A DNA stretch of 7,124 bases from Candidatus Sigynarchaeota archaeon. Lineage in GTDB: Archaea; Asgardarchaeota; Jordarchaeia; Jordarchaeales; Jordarchaeaceae. Where the stretch lies: the NCBI GenBank assembly GCA_030587505.1, contig JAUQYY010000133.1, forward strand, positions 1 to 7,124. Direction: 5' to 3'. The notes under the pieces were generated by a model. It was given only the letters and a program-made list of their open reading frames with translations, made no database searches and had not been told where the DNA came from. Below are positions 1 through 5,312 of the stretch, one piece after another (the stretch's first letter is position 1; each line of letters begins with the position of its first letter). The position numbers were made by a program, and so were the translations under genes.

Positions 1-219
1 AGGGCTGGGGTTATCACAGCCCTAATACTCTTAACACTAATTTTCCTATTTTTAACAGCACTTCTTCTGAGTACAGTAATGATGTACGGCTCGGAGGTTA
101 GATCAATTCTCTCGTTGTTAGCGAGTCTCACTCTGCTTCTCTACATTGTAGAATGGCTAACGTGGAGAAAACGCTTTGCAAGCTTCGTTCAACGAAAAAT
201 TGGGGATATAAAAAAATAA
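1..219 (+). CDS. C-terminal end of a membrane protein (partial)
   Basis: The frame is open from the first base and stops with TAA at 217-219, giving 72 residues with no start inside the window, so the gene begins to the left. Two hydrophobic stretches are visible: residues about 2-28, rich in Leu/Ile/Thr, and about 34-53 (SILSLLASLTLLLYIVEWL). Each is long enough to span a membrane. A basic, charged tail (WRKRF...QRK...KK) follows and probably lies on the cytoplasmic side. I do not recognise the family: it could be the end of a transporter, permease or other multi-span protein. A T6 run at 261-266 may help end its transcript. Membrane location is inferred from hydrophobicity only. Confidence 0.6.
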   Translation, partial: RAGVITALILLTLIFLFLTALLLSTVMMYGSEVRSILSLLASLTLLLYIVEWLTWRKRFASFVQRKIGDIKK

Positions 220-296
220 AAGGGCTGCGAAACTACCCTATGCAAATGAGCGTACATTCATTTTTTAGATTGCATGTTCTCGTGGAGGTGGCGGAA

Positions 297-512
297 ATGT
301 TCTGGGACGGTTGGGATTTTGAATCGGTTTATAGGATACGAGTTGTGAGCTTGTTCATGTTGCTTATACTTCTCGTAGGATCCTTTGGAACTGTGGCGTA
401 CTGGGGTTTGCTTCAGCCGCTCGTTTTCCCTCTCGGTAGTTATTTTTATTTGCTGCCTCTCCGAGTGAGATTTACCCCTTATACAGTTTTACAGATTAAA
501 AGCAGATTCTGA
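297..512 (+). CDS. Small hydrophobic membrane protein, unknown function
   Basis: This would encode 71 residues from the ATG at 297. The frame is open further upstream (an ATG at 153), but that start would lie inside the preceding membrane gene in another frame. The ATG at 297 is preferred because GGAGGTG at 284-290 sits six bases before it, a good archaeal ribosome binding site. A short acidic and aromatic N-terminus (MFWDGWDFES) is followed by a hydrophobic span at about residues 14-37 and a second, weaker hydrophobic part with Pro and aromatic residues, then a basic C-terminus. The gene lies 77 bases after the previous gene on the same strand and could share its transcript. No family is recognised. 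The main support is the binding site and the membrane-like composition. Confidence 0.4.
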   Translation: MFWDGWDFESVYRIRVVSLFMLLILLVGSFGTVAYWGLLQPLVFPLGSYFYLLPLRVRFTPYTVLQIKSRF

Positions 513-540
513 CACAAACTTTATGCTTAGCCCCTGTTCC

Positions 541-564
541 AAGGCTTACAACGCCTTTTCTTTG
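541..564 (+). terminator. Hairpin plus T-rich tract after 297-512
   Basis: AAGGC at 541-545 can pair with GCCTT at 553-557 across a 7-base loop, and the second arm runs into TTTTCTTT. This lies about 30 bases after the stop at 512 and could end the + strand transcript. It also lies between convergent transcription units. The stem is only 5 bp, so confidence is low. Confidence 0.3.
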
Positions 565-590
565 GTGTGGTTATGTTGCTTTTTGGCCGG

Positions 591-1010
591 CTAGATTTCG
601 CTAATATCTATTTCCCTTTCTTGGAGTTTTGCAGCTATAATCTTCAAGAACTCTTTGATATCTTCTAGGTTGTGATGTAATATGTTATATACCCGATCTA
701 AATCAAGCTTGGTGTACACATGTGCCAAAACATGTCTAAAACGTGCCATAGCAACAAGTTTCTTGGCTAACTCCTCTGATATCAGCTTCTCCTCACTAAG
801 AACCCTGAATGCATCGGCATAACTTTCAGGCGTTCTAAGGGCTAGTTTCGAGATAGTTTTGAGGGCAATGTCTATACAGCCCTGGACCGCCATATAGAGA
901 TGCCACAGAACGCCTCCTAGCAAAGTGGAATCTTCTTTTATTTCCTCCATGCTCTTTATCTTTAGGTCTTCTAAGACCTTAATGGCGTCACTAACCGTTT
1001 CAAAGAGCAT
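591..1010 (-). CDS. hepT: HEPN-domain toxin, HepT-like ribonuclease
   Basis: Encodes a 139-residue mostly helical HEPN (DUF86/HepT) protein, the usual length for the family. The key motif is R-x4-H-x-Y, seen as RHVLAHVY with R92, H97 and Y99 in this numbering. In HepT proteins R and H form the RNase active site, and the Tyr is the residue that the partner MNT protein modifies with AMP. The residue after the Arg is His instead of the more common Asn. Start choice: an ATG at 1010 is preceded by GAGGAGGA (1017-1024, - strand) at good spacing; a TTG three bases earlier is also possible. The start overlaps the end of mntA by 11 bases, so the two are very likely translationally coupled. Expected role: a toxin cleaving cellular RNA unless neutralised. 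Family assignment is strong; the RNA target is unknown. Confidence 0.85.
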   Translation of the reverse strand: MLFETVSDAIKVLEDLKIKSMEEIKEDSTLLGGVLWHLYMAVQGCIDIALKTISKLALRTPESYADAFRVLSEEKLISEELAKKLVAMARFRHVLAHVYTKLDLDRVYNILHHNLEDIKEFLKIIAAKLQEREIDISEI

Positions 1011-1431
1011 CAAGAATCCTCCTCAATCTCTCCTCCCTCATCCTGTTTAGAGTCTCCCTCAATTCCAGCGCTGATACAAGGGTATCATAGACAAACTCCT
1101 CGTGAACTCCTTTATCCTTAACAAACAACAACACTCCCTCCTTAATAACGTTGTATCTGAAAAGGGGTGGAGCATCATTCAAAACTCTAACGTCGATCTC
1201 TATATCTACGTCCACTGGCAACTCGGATAGCAGCCCCATGTAACTCTCATGTCCACTGTCTCTCAGAAAAACAGCTATATCCAAGTCGCTGAACCTGCCA
1301 GCTCTTCCCCTCGCGTAGGAGCCGTAAACATAGGCGAAAACAACATTGCAGTTTGCTTCCAAGTTCTCTCCAATCCTTTCAACAACACTTATCAACACAG
1401 ACACCACCGCAAAAACAGAAGAAACCAACAC
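1000..1431 (-). CDS. mntA: MNT-type nucleotidyltransferase antitoxin, MntA-like
   Basis: A minimal nucleotidyltransferase of up to 143 residues. The catalytic signature GSYARGRAGRFSDLD is seen as G37-S38, then D49 and D51 (GS-x10-D-x-D). A third acidic residue, probably D80 in EIDVRVL, would complete the metal site. In characterised MntA/HepT pairs this enzyme transfers AMP to the Tyr of the HEPN toxin motif and silences it; that activity is inferred here. The gene is upstream of and overlaps hepT, a common antitoxin-first order. The start is uncertain: 1431 is a GTG with only a weak, distant GGTGAT upstream. GTG at 1398 or TTG at 1395 lie just after GGTGGTG and would give a more typical N-terminus about 11-12 residues shorter. 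Confidence 0.85.
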   Translation of the reverse strand: MLVSSVFAVVSVLISVVERIGENLEANCNVVFAYVYGSYARGRAGRFSDLDIAVFLRDSGHESYMGLLSELPVDVDIEIDVRVLNDAPPLFRYNVIKEGVLLFVKDKGVHEEFVYDTLVSALELRETLNRMREERLRRILDAL

Positions 1432-1472
1432 TACTCAAACCTAAATCACCCGAATAGCTAATCCGGTATTGC

Positions 1473-1531
1473 CAGCTGATCCTTATAGCTGAAACCTAGC
1501 TAAAAATTATACAGCAAAGTATAAAAACTTC
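1473..1531 (-). promoter_or_regulatory. Promoter and possible operator of mntA-hepT
   Basis: On the - strand AAGTTTTTATACT (1519-1531) is a good archaeal TATA box, with a purine-rich BRE-like stretch before it (from about 1540). It predicts transcription starting near 1495-1500. Just downstream is an inverted repeat, CAGCT at 1473-1477 and AGCTG at 1487-1491, separated by 9 bases. Toxin-antitoxin operons are often self-regulated, so this repeat is a candidate operator, but that is inference. Confidence 0.45.
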
Positions 1532-1803
1532 TCTTTACTGTTTTGAAGCTTAATACGCTAGTACCCTTAATAAGAGAATCACATTTTTTTCGTGTGGATA
1601 ATGATACTTTATTCGCTTCTTTGTACTTATTACTCATTCAAATTAAGGGAAACTCATCACGAAATATGCTCAGAAAATGAGTCAAGGACTATAAAGAGAA
1701 ACCGTTGGGACGTATGTGAATTTCCCCACTTGATACAATCTTTTCTTCCATCGGATGTGAGCGTCAAACCCATTTGAGTGATGATTAGATTGATTCTGGG
1801 TCT
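1532..1803. other. AT-rich intergenic stretch, no gene seen
   Basis: This lies between the mntA promoter and the end of the small ORF at 1804. It is AT-rich with short homopolymer runs. The + strand ORF at 1592-1777 has no ribosome binding site, an unremarkable composition and no recognisable motif. No tRNA-like fold, repeat or strong hairpin was found by eye. Confidence 0.5.
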
Positions 1804-1986
1804 TTAACGGTTGTGCGAAACTTTATCACGCGTGCTAATAACTATAAATCCCCGCTTAATTACTTGTTTTGCGTAGATTAACACTCCAAGAATGATGAGA
1901 ATCAACACTACAAGAAGTGGTGTGTCGAGATAGTACAGCATCAGCCTCCAACGGTTTATTGTACCTTGCACCATTTCAAGTATCAT
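1804..1986 (-). CDS. Small single-span membrane protein, unknown function
   Basis: Up to 60 residues from the ATG at 1986. One clear hydrophobic helix at about residues 22-40 (PLLVVLILIILGVLIYAKQ) is followed by a basic tail (KQVIKRG, then RDKVSHNR), which suggests a single membrane span with the C-terminus inside. The ATG at 1986 has no ribosome binding site. The internal ATG at residue 16 has GGAGG three bases before it, which is rather close, so the true protein may be about 45 residues. No family recognised. The gene lies downstream of the ferredoxin ORF on the same strand, with the palindromic element at 2029-2259 between them. Without that element the gap would be about 40 bases, so an original two-gene unit is possible. 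It is small and could be a chance ORF. Confidence 0.38.
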   Translation of the reverse strand: MILEMVQGTINRWRLMLYYLDTPLLVVLILIILGVLIYAKQVIKRGFIVISTRDKVSHNR

Positions 1987-2028
1987 ACTATAGTTAAGGA
2001 CGTATGGAAAATAACCGGTTAAATAATA

Positions 2029-2259
2029 TAGGAGTTACGCAGTTGATGGTTGTTTTGTGGGGTTGGCTGTGTCCCTGGTGGTGTCAAGCTCTCCTTTTTT
2101 GCCTCGGGTTGGTGAAAACCGGAGTTTTAGGTGTCCAACTCTCGAAAAAAGCTACAAAAAAGGTTGAAACATGAGAATAAGCAGAACCCGAGCGGCTCCG
2201 TCACCACCCACACCCGCACAACCGCGCAAGCCCCAACTAGACCAACTGCGTAACTCCTA
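2029..2259. mobile_element. MITE-like palindromic element with 17-bp terminal inverted repeats
   Basis: TAGGAGTTACGCAGTTG at 2029-2045 is repeated perfectly and inverted at 2243-2259. The symmetry continues inward at lower identity over roughly 80 bases per arm, for example GGTGGTG near 2090 against CACCACC near 2203, and CTCGGGTT near 2103 against AACCCGAG near 2184. The whole is thus an imperfect 231-bp palindrome with no transposase. If the outermost TA on each side is a duplicated target, the element proper is GGAGTTACGCAGTTG-ended with a TA duplication, as in IS630/Tc1-mariner and some IS5-group elements. It is best read as a non-autonomous derivative (MITE) of an insertion sequence elsewhere in the genome. 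The parent family is not identified. Its right edge supplies the stop codon of the ferredoxin ORF. Confidence 0.65.
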
Positions 2260-2481
2260 CTCTTTTCTGAGTTCGACTGGGTTCGACTGCGTGGGGCAAA
2301 TGGTGTTACAGTACGAGCAACCCGCGCAGTTTCTAATTATCTTCTCGGATTCTCTGGTTTCGATCATTCTGGAAATTTCTTTTTTAGCCTCTTCTGCTGG
2401 TAATTGCAGGAAGGGGCACTCCGAGAGACAGGTGCTGCAACGCTTACAGTTTTCCTCATTAAACATTTTCTTGTCTTCCAA
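2257..2481 (-). CDS. HdrC-like minimal 2[4Fe-4S] ferredoxin-type protein, possible fragment
   Basis: 74 residues with two complete 4Fe-4S motifs: C12-x2-C15-x2-C18-x3-C22-P and C52-x2-C55-x2-C58-x3-C62-P. The roughly 30-residue helical linker and the pattern C-x2-C-x2-C-x3-CP...NPVELR match the iron-sulfur part of heterodisulfide reductase subunit C and the N-terminus of HdrD/GlpC-like proteins, so an electron-carrier role is likely. It ends just after the second cluster; HdrC usually continues for tens of residues, and HdrD/GlpC have CCG domains that are absent here. The TAG stop is the first triplet of the palindromic element's end. Restoring the site adds only about three residues (YII) before another stop, so the element did not remove a long tail. 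The start is a TTG at 2481 or an ATG at 2466; neither has a clear binding site. It could be a compact ferredoxin or an old remnant. Confidence 0.6.
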   Translation of the reverse strand: MEDKKMFNEENCKRCSTCLSECPFLQLPAEEAKKEISRMIETRESEKIIRNCAGCSYCNTICPTQSNPVELRKE

Positions 2482-2535
2482 AATTGGCGATTTACGGGAA
2501 ATTCCAATTTTTTGGCTTATTCCATTGTTCTTCGA

Positions 2536-2550
2536 CCTTAAATTTCTATG
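2536..2550 (-). promoter_or_regulatory. Possible TATA box for the HdrC-like gene
   Basis: The - strand reads CATAGAAATTTAAGG here: a TATA-like AAATTTAA with purines upstream. It is about 60-70 bases before the candidate start codons and would give a leader of about 35-50 bases. Support is from sequence match and position only. Confidence 0.3.
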
Positions 2551-2763
2551 TACCCGTGGTTAGCAAGTTGTGGACAGTAAAAAAATGTATGGATCCTGAA
2601 AATGTTTTTTGTGTGAAAGAAAATTGTTAGATCTCACCAATTTTGCGTTCCCTCAAATTGAAGGAACCTTTCATGCTTCCAAGGGCATGCAAAACAAATC
2701 AAATGTATTCGTTTTAGTGCAGTAACGTATTTTCATTCTATAATTAAAATTCTTATTTTGAGA

Positions 2764-2777
2764 AAACGTTTTTATCT
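2764..2777 (+). promoter_or_regulatory. TATA box of the gene at 2849
   Basis: AAACGTTTTTATC lies about 75 bases before the ATG at 2849, with purine-rich AGAAAA before it as a BRE-like element. This predicts a start near 2797 and a leader of about 50 bases ending in the binding site GAGAGGTG (2835-2842). The rest of the 285-base gap from 2564 is AT-rich and shows no gene. Confidence 0.4.
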
Positions 2778-2848
2778 TGGAGTATTTTACTGTAATCCAG
2801 CTCAATGCTGTGAGGAAGTCAACCCAAAACTCTTGAGAGGTGTTTTAG

Positions 2849-3307
2849 ATGGAAGCGGAGCGTGTCTACAAATTTTCGAACACCGTTTTTAAGAATGTTA
2901 TTGCGCGCCTTGAGGAGACGATGGGCATGGGAACTATTAGAGCTGTTTTCCGCCTGATAGGTAGAGATTTGGGGAAAAGGGCGGCGGAAAGGATAAAGGG
3001 AAGCCACGACATTTCAAATCTTACTCTCGGGGAGTATGCGAAGATTTTCGTGGACGAGGTTATAGCCCCGGTCACGGGTAGTGATGGTGTAACTCTTAAG
3101 GAGTCACCGGACGGGGTGGCGATAGACATCTGGGTTTGTCCCTTCGAAAAGATGGGCTTTGATATTTCAAACAAGTATTACTGCACCTACACAGAGAGTC
3201 TCGTGGAGAGATTCTTCGAAGAAAAATTCGGAGAAGAGATGTCGCTGACCATAACATCTCTAAAGAGTAGCGGCGGCGACAAATGCTCATTCAAAATCAC
3301 AAAATAA
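2849..3307 (+). CDS. Small V4R / methanogen-output-domain-like protein
   Basis: 152 residues, soluble, no signal peptide or membrane span. GAGAGGTG at 2835-2842 lies six bases before the ATG and fixes the start. The N-terminal half is helical, with a GMGTIRAVFRLIGRDLGKRA segment at about 26-45. The C-terminal half has strands, conserved-looking CPFE (C97) and YYCTYTE (C112) segments, a helix (ESLVERFFEEKFGE) and a final GGDKCSFKI with C146. The closing GD-x-C-x-F strand and overall plan recall the V4R (4-vinyl-reductase), L-2-amino-thiazoline-4-carboxylate hydrolase and methanogen output domain 1 group. Members of that group bind small ligands or metals or act as sensor outputs. The three Cys could bind metal or be redox active. 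Function is not assigned. It is a single-gene unit with its own promoter and a pyrimidine-rich terminator. Confidence 0.7.
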   Translation: MEAERVYKFSNTVFKNVIARLEETMGMGTIRAVFRLIGRDLGKRAAERIKGSHDISNLTLGEYAKIFVDEVIAPVTGSDGVTLKESPDGVAIDIWVCPFEKMGFDISNKYYCTYTESLVERFFEEKFGEEMSLTITSLKSSGGDKCSFKITK

Positions 3308-3318
3308 ACTATTCCCAT

Positions 3319-3345
3319 CTTTTTTCTATTATTCTTCTATCTCCC
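3319..3345 (+). terminator. Pyrimidine-rich terminator after 2849-3307
   Basis: About a dozen bases after the stop comes a C/T-rich tract with T6 at 3320-3325 and further T clusters up to 3345. Oligo-T tracts without a strong hairpin are the usual archaeal termination signal. Confidence 0.5.
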
Positions 3346-3376
3346 TAATTTTTGTTAAAATCACCGAAGTACAAAA

Positions 3377-3486
3377 ACTTTAAAGAATAGGCAGGTAACC
3401 GGGGGAGAGCCTCTGCTTTCTGTGTTGTCCTCGTGCCAACTGGGTTTATCCGAAAAAGCCAAGCGAAGAATCCCTCTAATGGGAGT
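3377..3486 (+). other. Possible small RNA or long leader upstream of the phosphatase
   Basis: ACTTTAAAG at 3377-3385 is a TATA-like box. About 22-26 bases further on begins a stretch (about 3397-3486) that is clearly more GC-rich than its AT-rich flanks and has no ORF. GGGA near 3403 can pair with TCCC near 3470, and TCCC/GGGA around TCTAAT makes a small hairpin at about 3470-3484. This fits a short non-coding RNA or an alternative leader of the phosphatase gene, but structure support is weak. Confidence 0.22.
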
Positions 3487-3488
3487 GA

Positions 3489-3502
3489 ATTTAATTTATA
3501 TG
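3489..3502 (+). promoter_or_regulatory. TATA box of the phosphoglycolate phosphatase gene
   Basis: ATTTAATTTATAT is close to the archaeal TATA consensus and lies about 45-55 bases before the ATG at 3546. It predicts a transcript start near 3523 and a short leader of about 20 bases, which agrees with the lack of a ribosome binding site before the ATG. Confidence 0.55.
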
Positions 3503-3545
3503 TTCTTCCTACATAGTTGCAATAGTTAAAATCAGCGTTTATGGA

Positions 3546-4262
3546 ATGGATGGGAACAGTTTGGTCACTAAGCGTGAATTTCCTGTACTGGTCACCGATG
3601 TGGATGGTACTCTCACCTCACCCCTAAACAGGCTGTACCTTCCAGCCATCGAGACCATCTGGAAACTGGAAGACAAGGGTGTTCATGTGGTTCTCTGCTC
3701 GGGAAACATAATGTGCTCTCTTTTGACCCTAGCGTTTTACCTGGGAATAAACGGTCCAGTGATAGCGGAGAACGGCGGAGTGATAATGAGAATCGGCTGG
3801 AAGAAACCCCTCATACTGGGCTCAAAGGAGCAACCCCTCAAAGCACTAGAGGTGCTGAGGGAAACCTTTGGAGACAGAATCAAAGAGGCGGGCGACCAGT
3901 TCTACAGATTCACCGACATCGCCATTCGAAGAACAGTCGACAGAGAAACCGTGGAAAAGACACTGAAAAACAGCGGCGTAAAAGTTAACGTACTGGACTC
4001 GGGCTACGCGATTCACCTATGCGACCCCAGGGTTCACAAAGCGATAGGAGTGAGAAAAGCGGTTGAAACGCTCGGCTACCGTTCCAAAGACGCGCTCGGA
4101 ATAGGCGACGGGCAAAACGACATAGAACTGCTTAGAGAGGTGGGATACGGAGTAGCCCTAGGCAACGCTCCCAAAATTCTTAAGGACGTGGCAGACCACG
4201 TAACAAGAAAATCTTACGGCGAAGGATTCGTGGAAGCCGTGGAGAAGTTTTTCAGTATCTAG
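3546..4262 (+). CDS. Phosphoglycolate phosphatase, archaeal HAD-superfamily type
   Basis: 238 residues, cytosolic. All four HAD motifs are present: motif I DVDGT with nucleophile D18 and acid/base D20, motif II S52 (CSGN), motif III K165 (VHKAIG), and motif IV GIGDGQND with D188 and D192. The part between motifs II and III (about 75-155) is a C2-type cap. This layout and the CSGN and ENGG segments match the archaeal phosphoglycolate phosphatase family related to sucrose-phosphate phosphatases and Cof-like hydrolases (usual length about 225). The family removes phosphate from 2-phosphoglycolate, a by-product of DNA repair and carbon metabolism; other small phosphate esters are possible. The chain is about a dozen residues longer at the N-terminus than most, so a later start is conceivable, but the ATG fits the TATA box. 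It is a single gene, convergent with the next one. Confidence 0.85.
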   Translation: MDGNSLVTKREFPVLVTDVDGTLTSPLNRLYLPAIETIWKLEDKGVHVVLCSGNIMCSLLTLAFYLGINGPVIAENGGVIMRIGWKKPLILGSKEQPLKALEVLRETFGDRIKEAGDQFYRFTDIAIRRTVDRETVEKTLKNSGVKVNVLDSGYAIHLCDPRVHKAIGVRKAVETLGYRSKDALGIGDGQNDIELLREVGYGVALGNAPKILKDVADHVTRKSYGEGFVEAVEKFFSI

Positions 4263-4281
4263 CTCCCGAACATTTACCCAC

Positions 4282-4377
4282 ATTGAGTAGCCTCAATAGC
4301 TATGATGACAAAAACGGGGAGGATATCGAGTCCAGACTCGTCGCGGGCTTACGATGTTTATCACCGAGGGATTTTTT
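4282..4377 (+). terminator. Convergent intergenic hairpins and T6 tract
   Basis: After the phosphatase stop comes a perfect 6-bp hairpin, ATTGAG (4282-4287), loop TAGC, CTCAAT (4292-4297). A 5-bp hairpin follows, CGAGT (4327-4331), loop CCAG, ACTCG (4336-4340), then T6 at 4372-4377. The first hairpin and the T6 tract probably end or protect the + strand transcript. The - strand gene at 4407 ends here without a strong T-run of its own. Confidence 0.4.
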
Positions 4378-4406
4378 CACCAAGAAAAGTTTGAGGAGTT
4401 AGCGGG

Positions 4407-5192
4407 TCACTTTTCCGTTTTTCCTATCGGGCAGCTTGTTATGCAGTTAAAGCAGTTGTAAATCATTCCCGTCGTCAACACCTGAAATATTTTCCAGCTC
4501 TCTGGATTTCTCACGCTCTCTTGGATTTCGTTCCAACCGACGTTTTTTCCGGCAAGCCGGTTCACAGCATCTACTATTCCTGGAATGAAATATTTAAGAA
4601 TGGTTGGTGCGCACTTAAAAACGTCCACCTCCCCCCGCATAGAGATTGCGCCCACAGGACATGCTTTAACGCAGGCTGCGCATTTTTCTCTCTGGCACAG
4701 TTTTTCGGTGAAAGGCTCATCAGGGGTGAGCTCAGCGTTTGTTATCAGAGCCCCCAGCCTAACCCTCGGCCCGTATTCGGGTGTAATTAGCAGTCTGTTC
4801 AACCCTATTTCTCCCAGCCCCGCGCACTGGGCTGCGTGTCTCAGGGAGACCTCCCCCCTTAGTCCTAGGGTTTCTCTGCTCATCTCCACAGGAAGATACG
4901 CGGGTATGGGAACCGCCTTGAGACCCTTCTTGGTCAGAAATCTGGATAAACCGTAGAGGATTCTGTCGATCTCGTGGTAGAGCTGGTGCACATGGTACTG
5001 AATGATCTGAAGATTTCCCGAGTCCAAGACAGGTTTGAGATGCTCCAACGCGATGACCACTAGCGCCTTCGCGTCGGGCATAATCTCAAAGAGCTTCCTC
5101 CTACCCTCAGTCATCTTTTCTGCTGAACAGACACCAACGAGATCGGCGTTCATTTCAACCGCTAATTTTTTGACTTCATCCGTAAGTTCCAT
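4407..5192 (-). CDS. QueG-like protein with two 4Fe-4S clusters
   Basis: 261 residues from the ATG at 5192, chosen because GAGGTG (5199-5204, - strand) lies six bases before it; a GTG nine bases upstream overlaps that site and is unlikely. The central segment CAGLGEIGLNRLLITPEYG (about 123-141) aligns with the AGLGWIGKN-LLI-P region of epoxyqueuosine reductase QueG and related reductive-dehalogenase-like proteins. Cys then follow as C166-x4-C171-x2-C174-x3-C178-P, a lone C194, and C247-x2-C250-x3-C254-P. Together they are enough for two [4Fe-4S] clusters. QueG proteins are longer (about 350 or more) with C-terminal HEAT-like repeats, which are missing, and the W and K of GWIGKN are replaced. 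It is therefore probably a paralogue: a cytosolic iron-sulfur oxidoreductase or activator, possibly corrinoid-linked, rather than the tRNA queuosine enzyme. Substrate unknown. Confidence 0.75.
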   Translation of the reverse strand: MELTDEVKKLAVEMNADLVGVCSAEKMTEGRRKLFEIMPDAKALVVIALEHLKPVLDSGNLQIIQYHVHQLYHEIDRILYGLSRFLTKKGLKAVPIPAYLPVEMSRETLGLRGEVSLRHAAQCAGLGEIGLNRLLITPEYGPRVRLGALITNAELTPDEPFTEKLCQREKCAACVKACPVGAISMRGEVDVFKCAPTILKYFIPGIVDAVNRLAGKNVGWNEIQESVRNPESWKIFQVLTTGMIYNCFNCITSCPIGKTEK

Positions 5193-5256
5193 ATGGTTCA
5201 CCTCAATTGATTGTTAACGGTCCGATGTGGGTGTGTTTTTCCAGCGTGTTTGGATT

Positions 5257-5270
5257 GGGAAAATTAAGTT
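5257..5270 (-). promoter_or_regulatory. Possible TATA-like promoter of the QueG-like gene
   Basis: The - strand reads AACTTAATTTTCCC, the only AT-rich box-like site in the roughly 80 bases before the ATG at 5192. It would give a leader of about 45 bases that includes the binding site GAGGTG (5199-5204). Confidence 0.28.
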
Positions 5271-5312
5271 GAAGGTGGGTTTGCCCGCTTCACCGATATT
5301 CCACGGTGTGGG

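Noticed and set aside
1592..1777. 61-residue + strand ORF
   Set aside because: No ribosome binding site, no domain, unremarkable composition and AT-rich surroundings.
2171..2563. 130-residue + strand ORF
   Set aside because: It is antisense to the ferredoxin ORF and runs through the palindromic element. The opposite strand has two perfect iron-sulfur motifs, so this is a shadow.
4302..4308. ATGATGA resembling a C box of an archaeal C/D small RNA
   Set aside because: No CTGA D box was found within the expected distance and no terminal stem joins suitable ends, so a C/D RNA is not supported.
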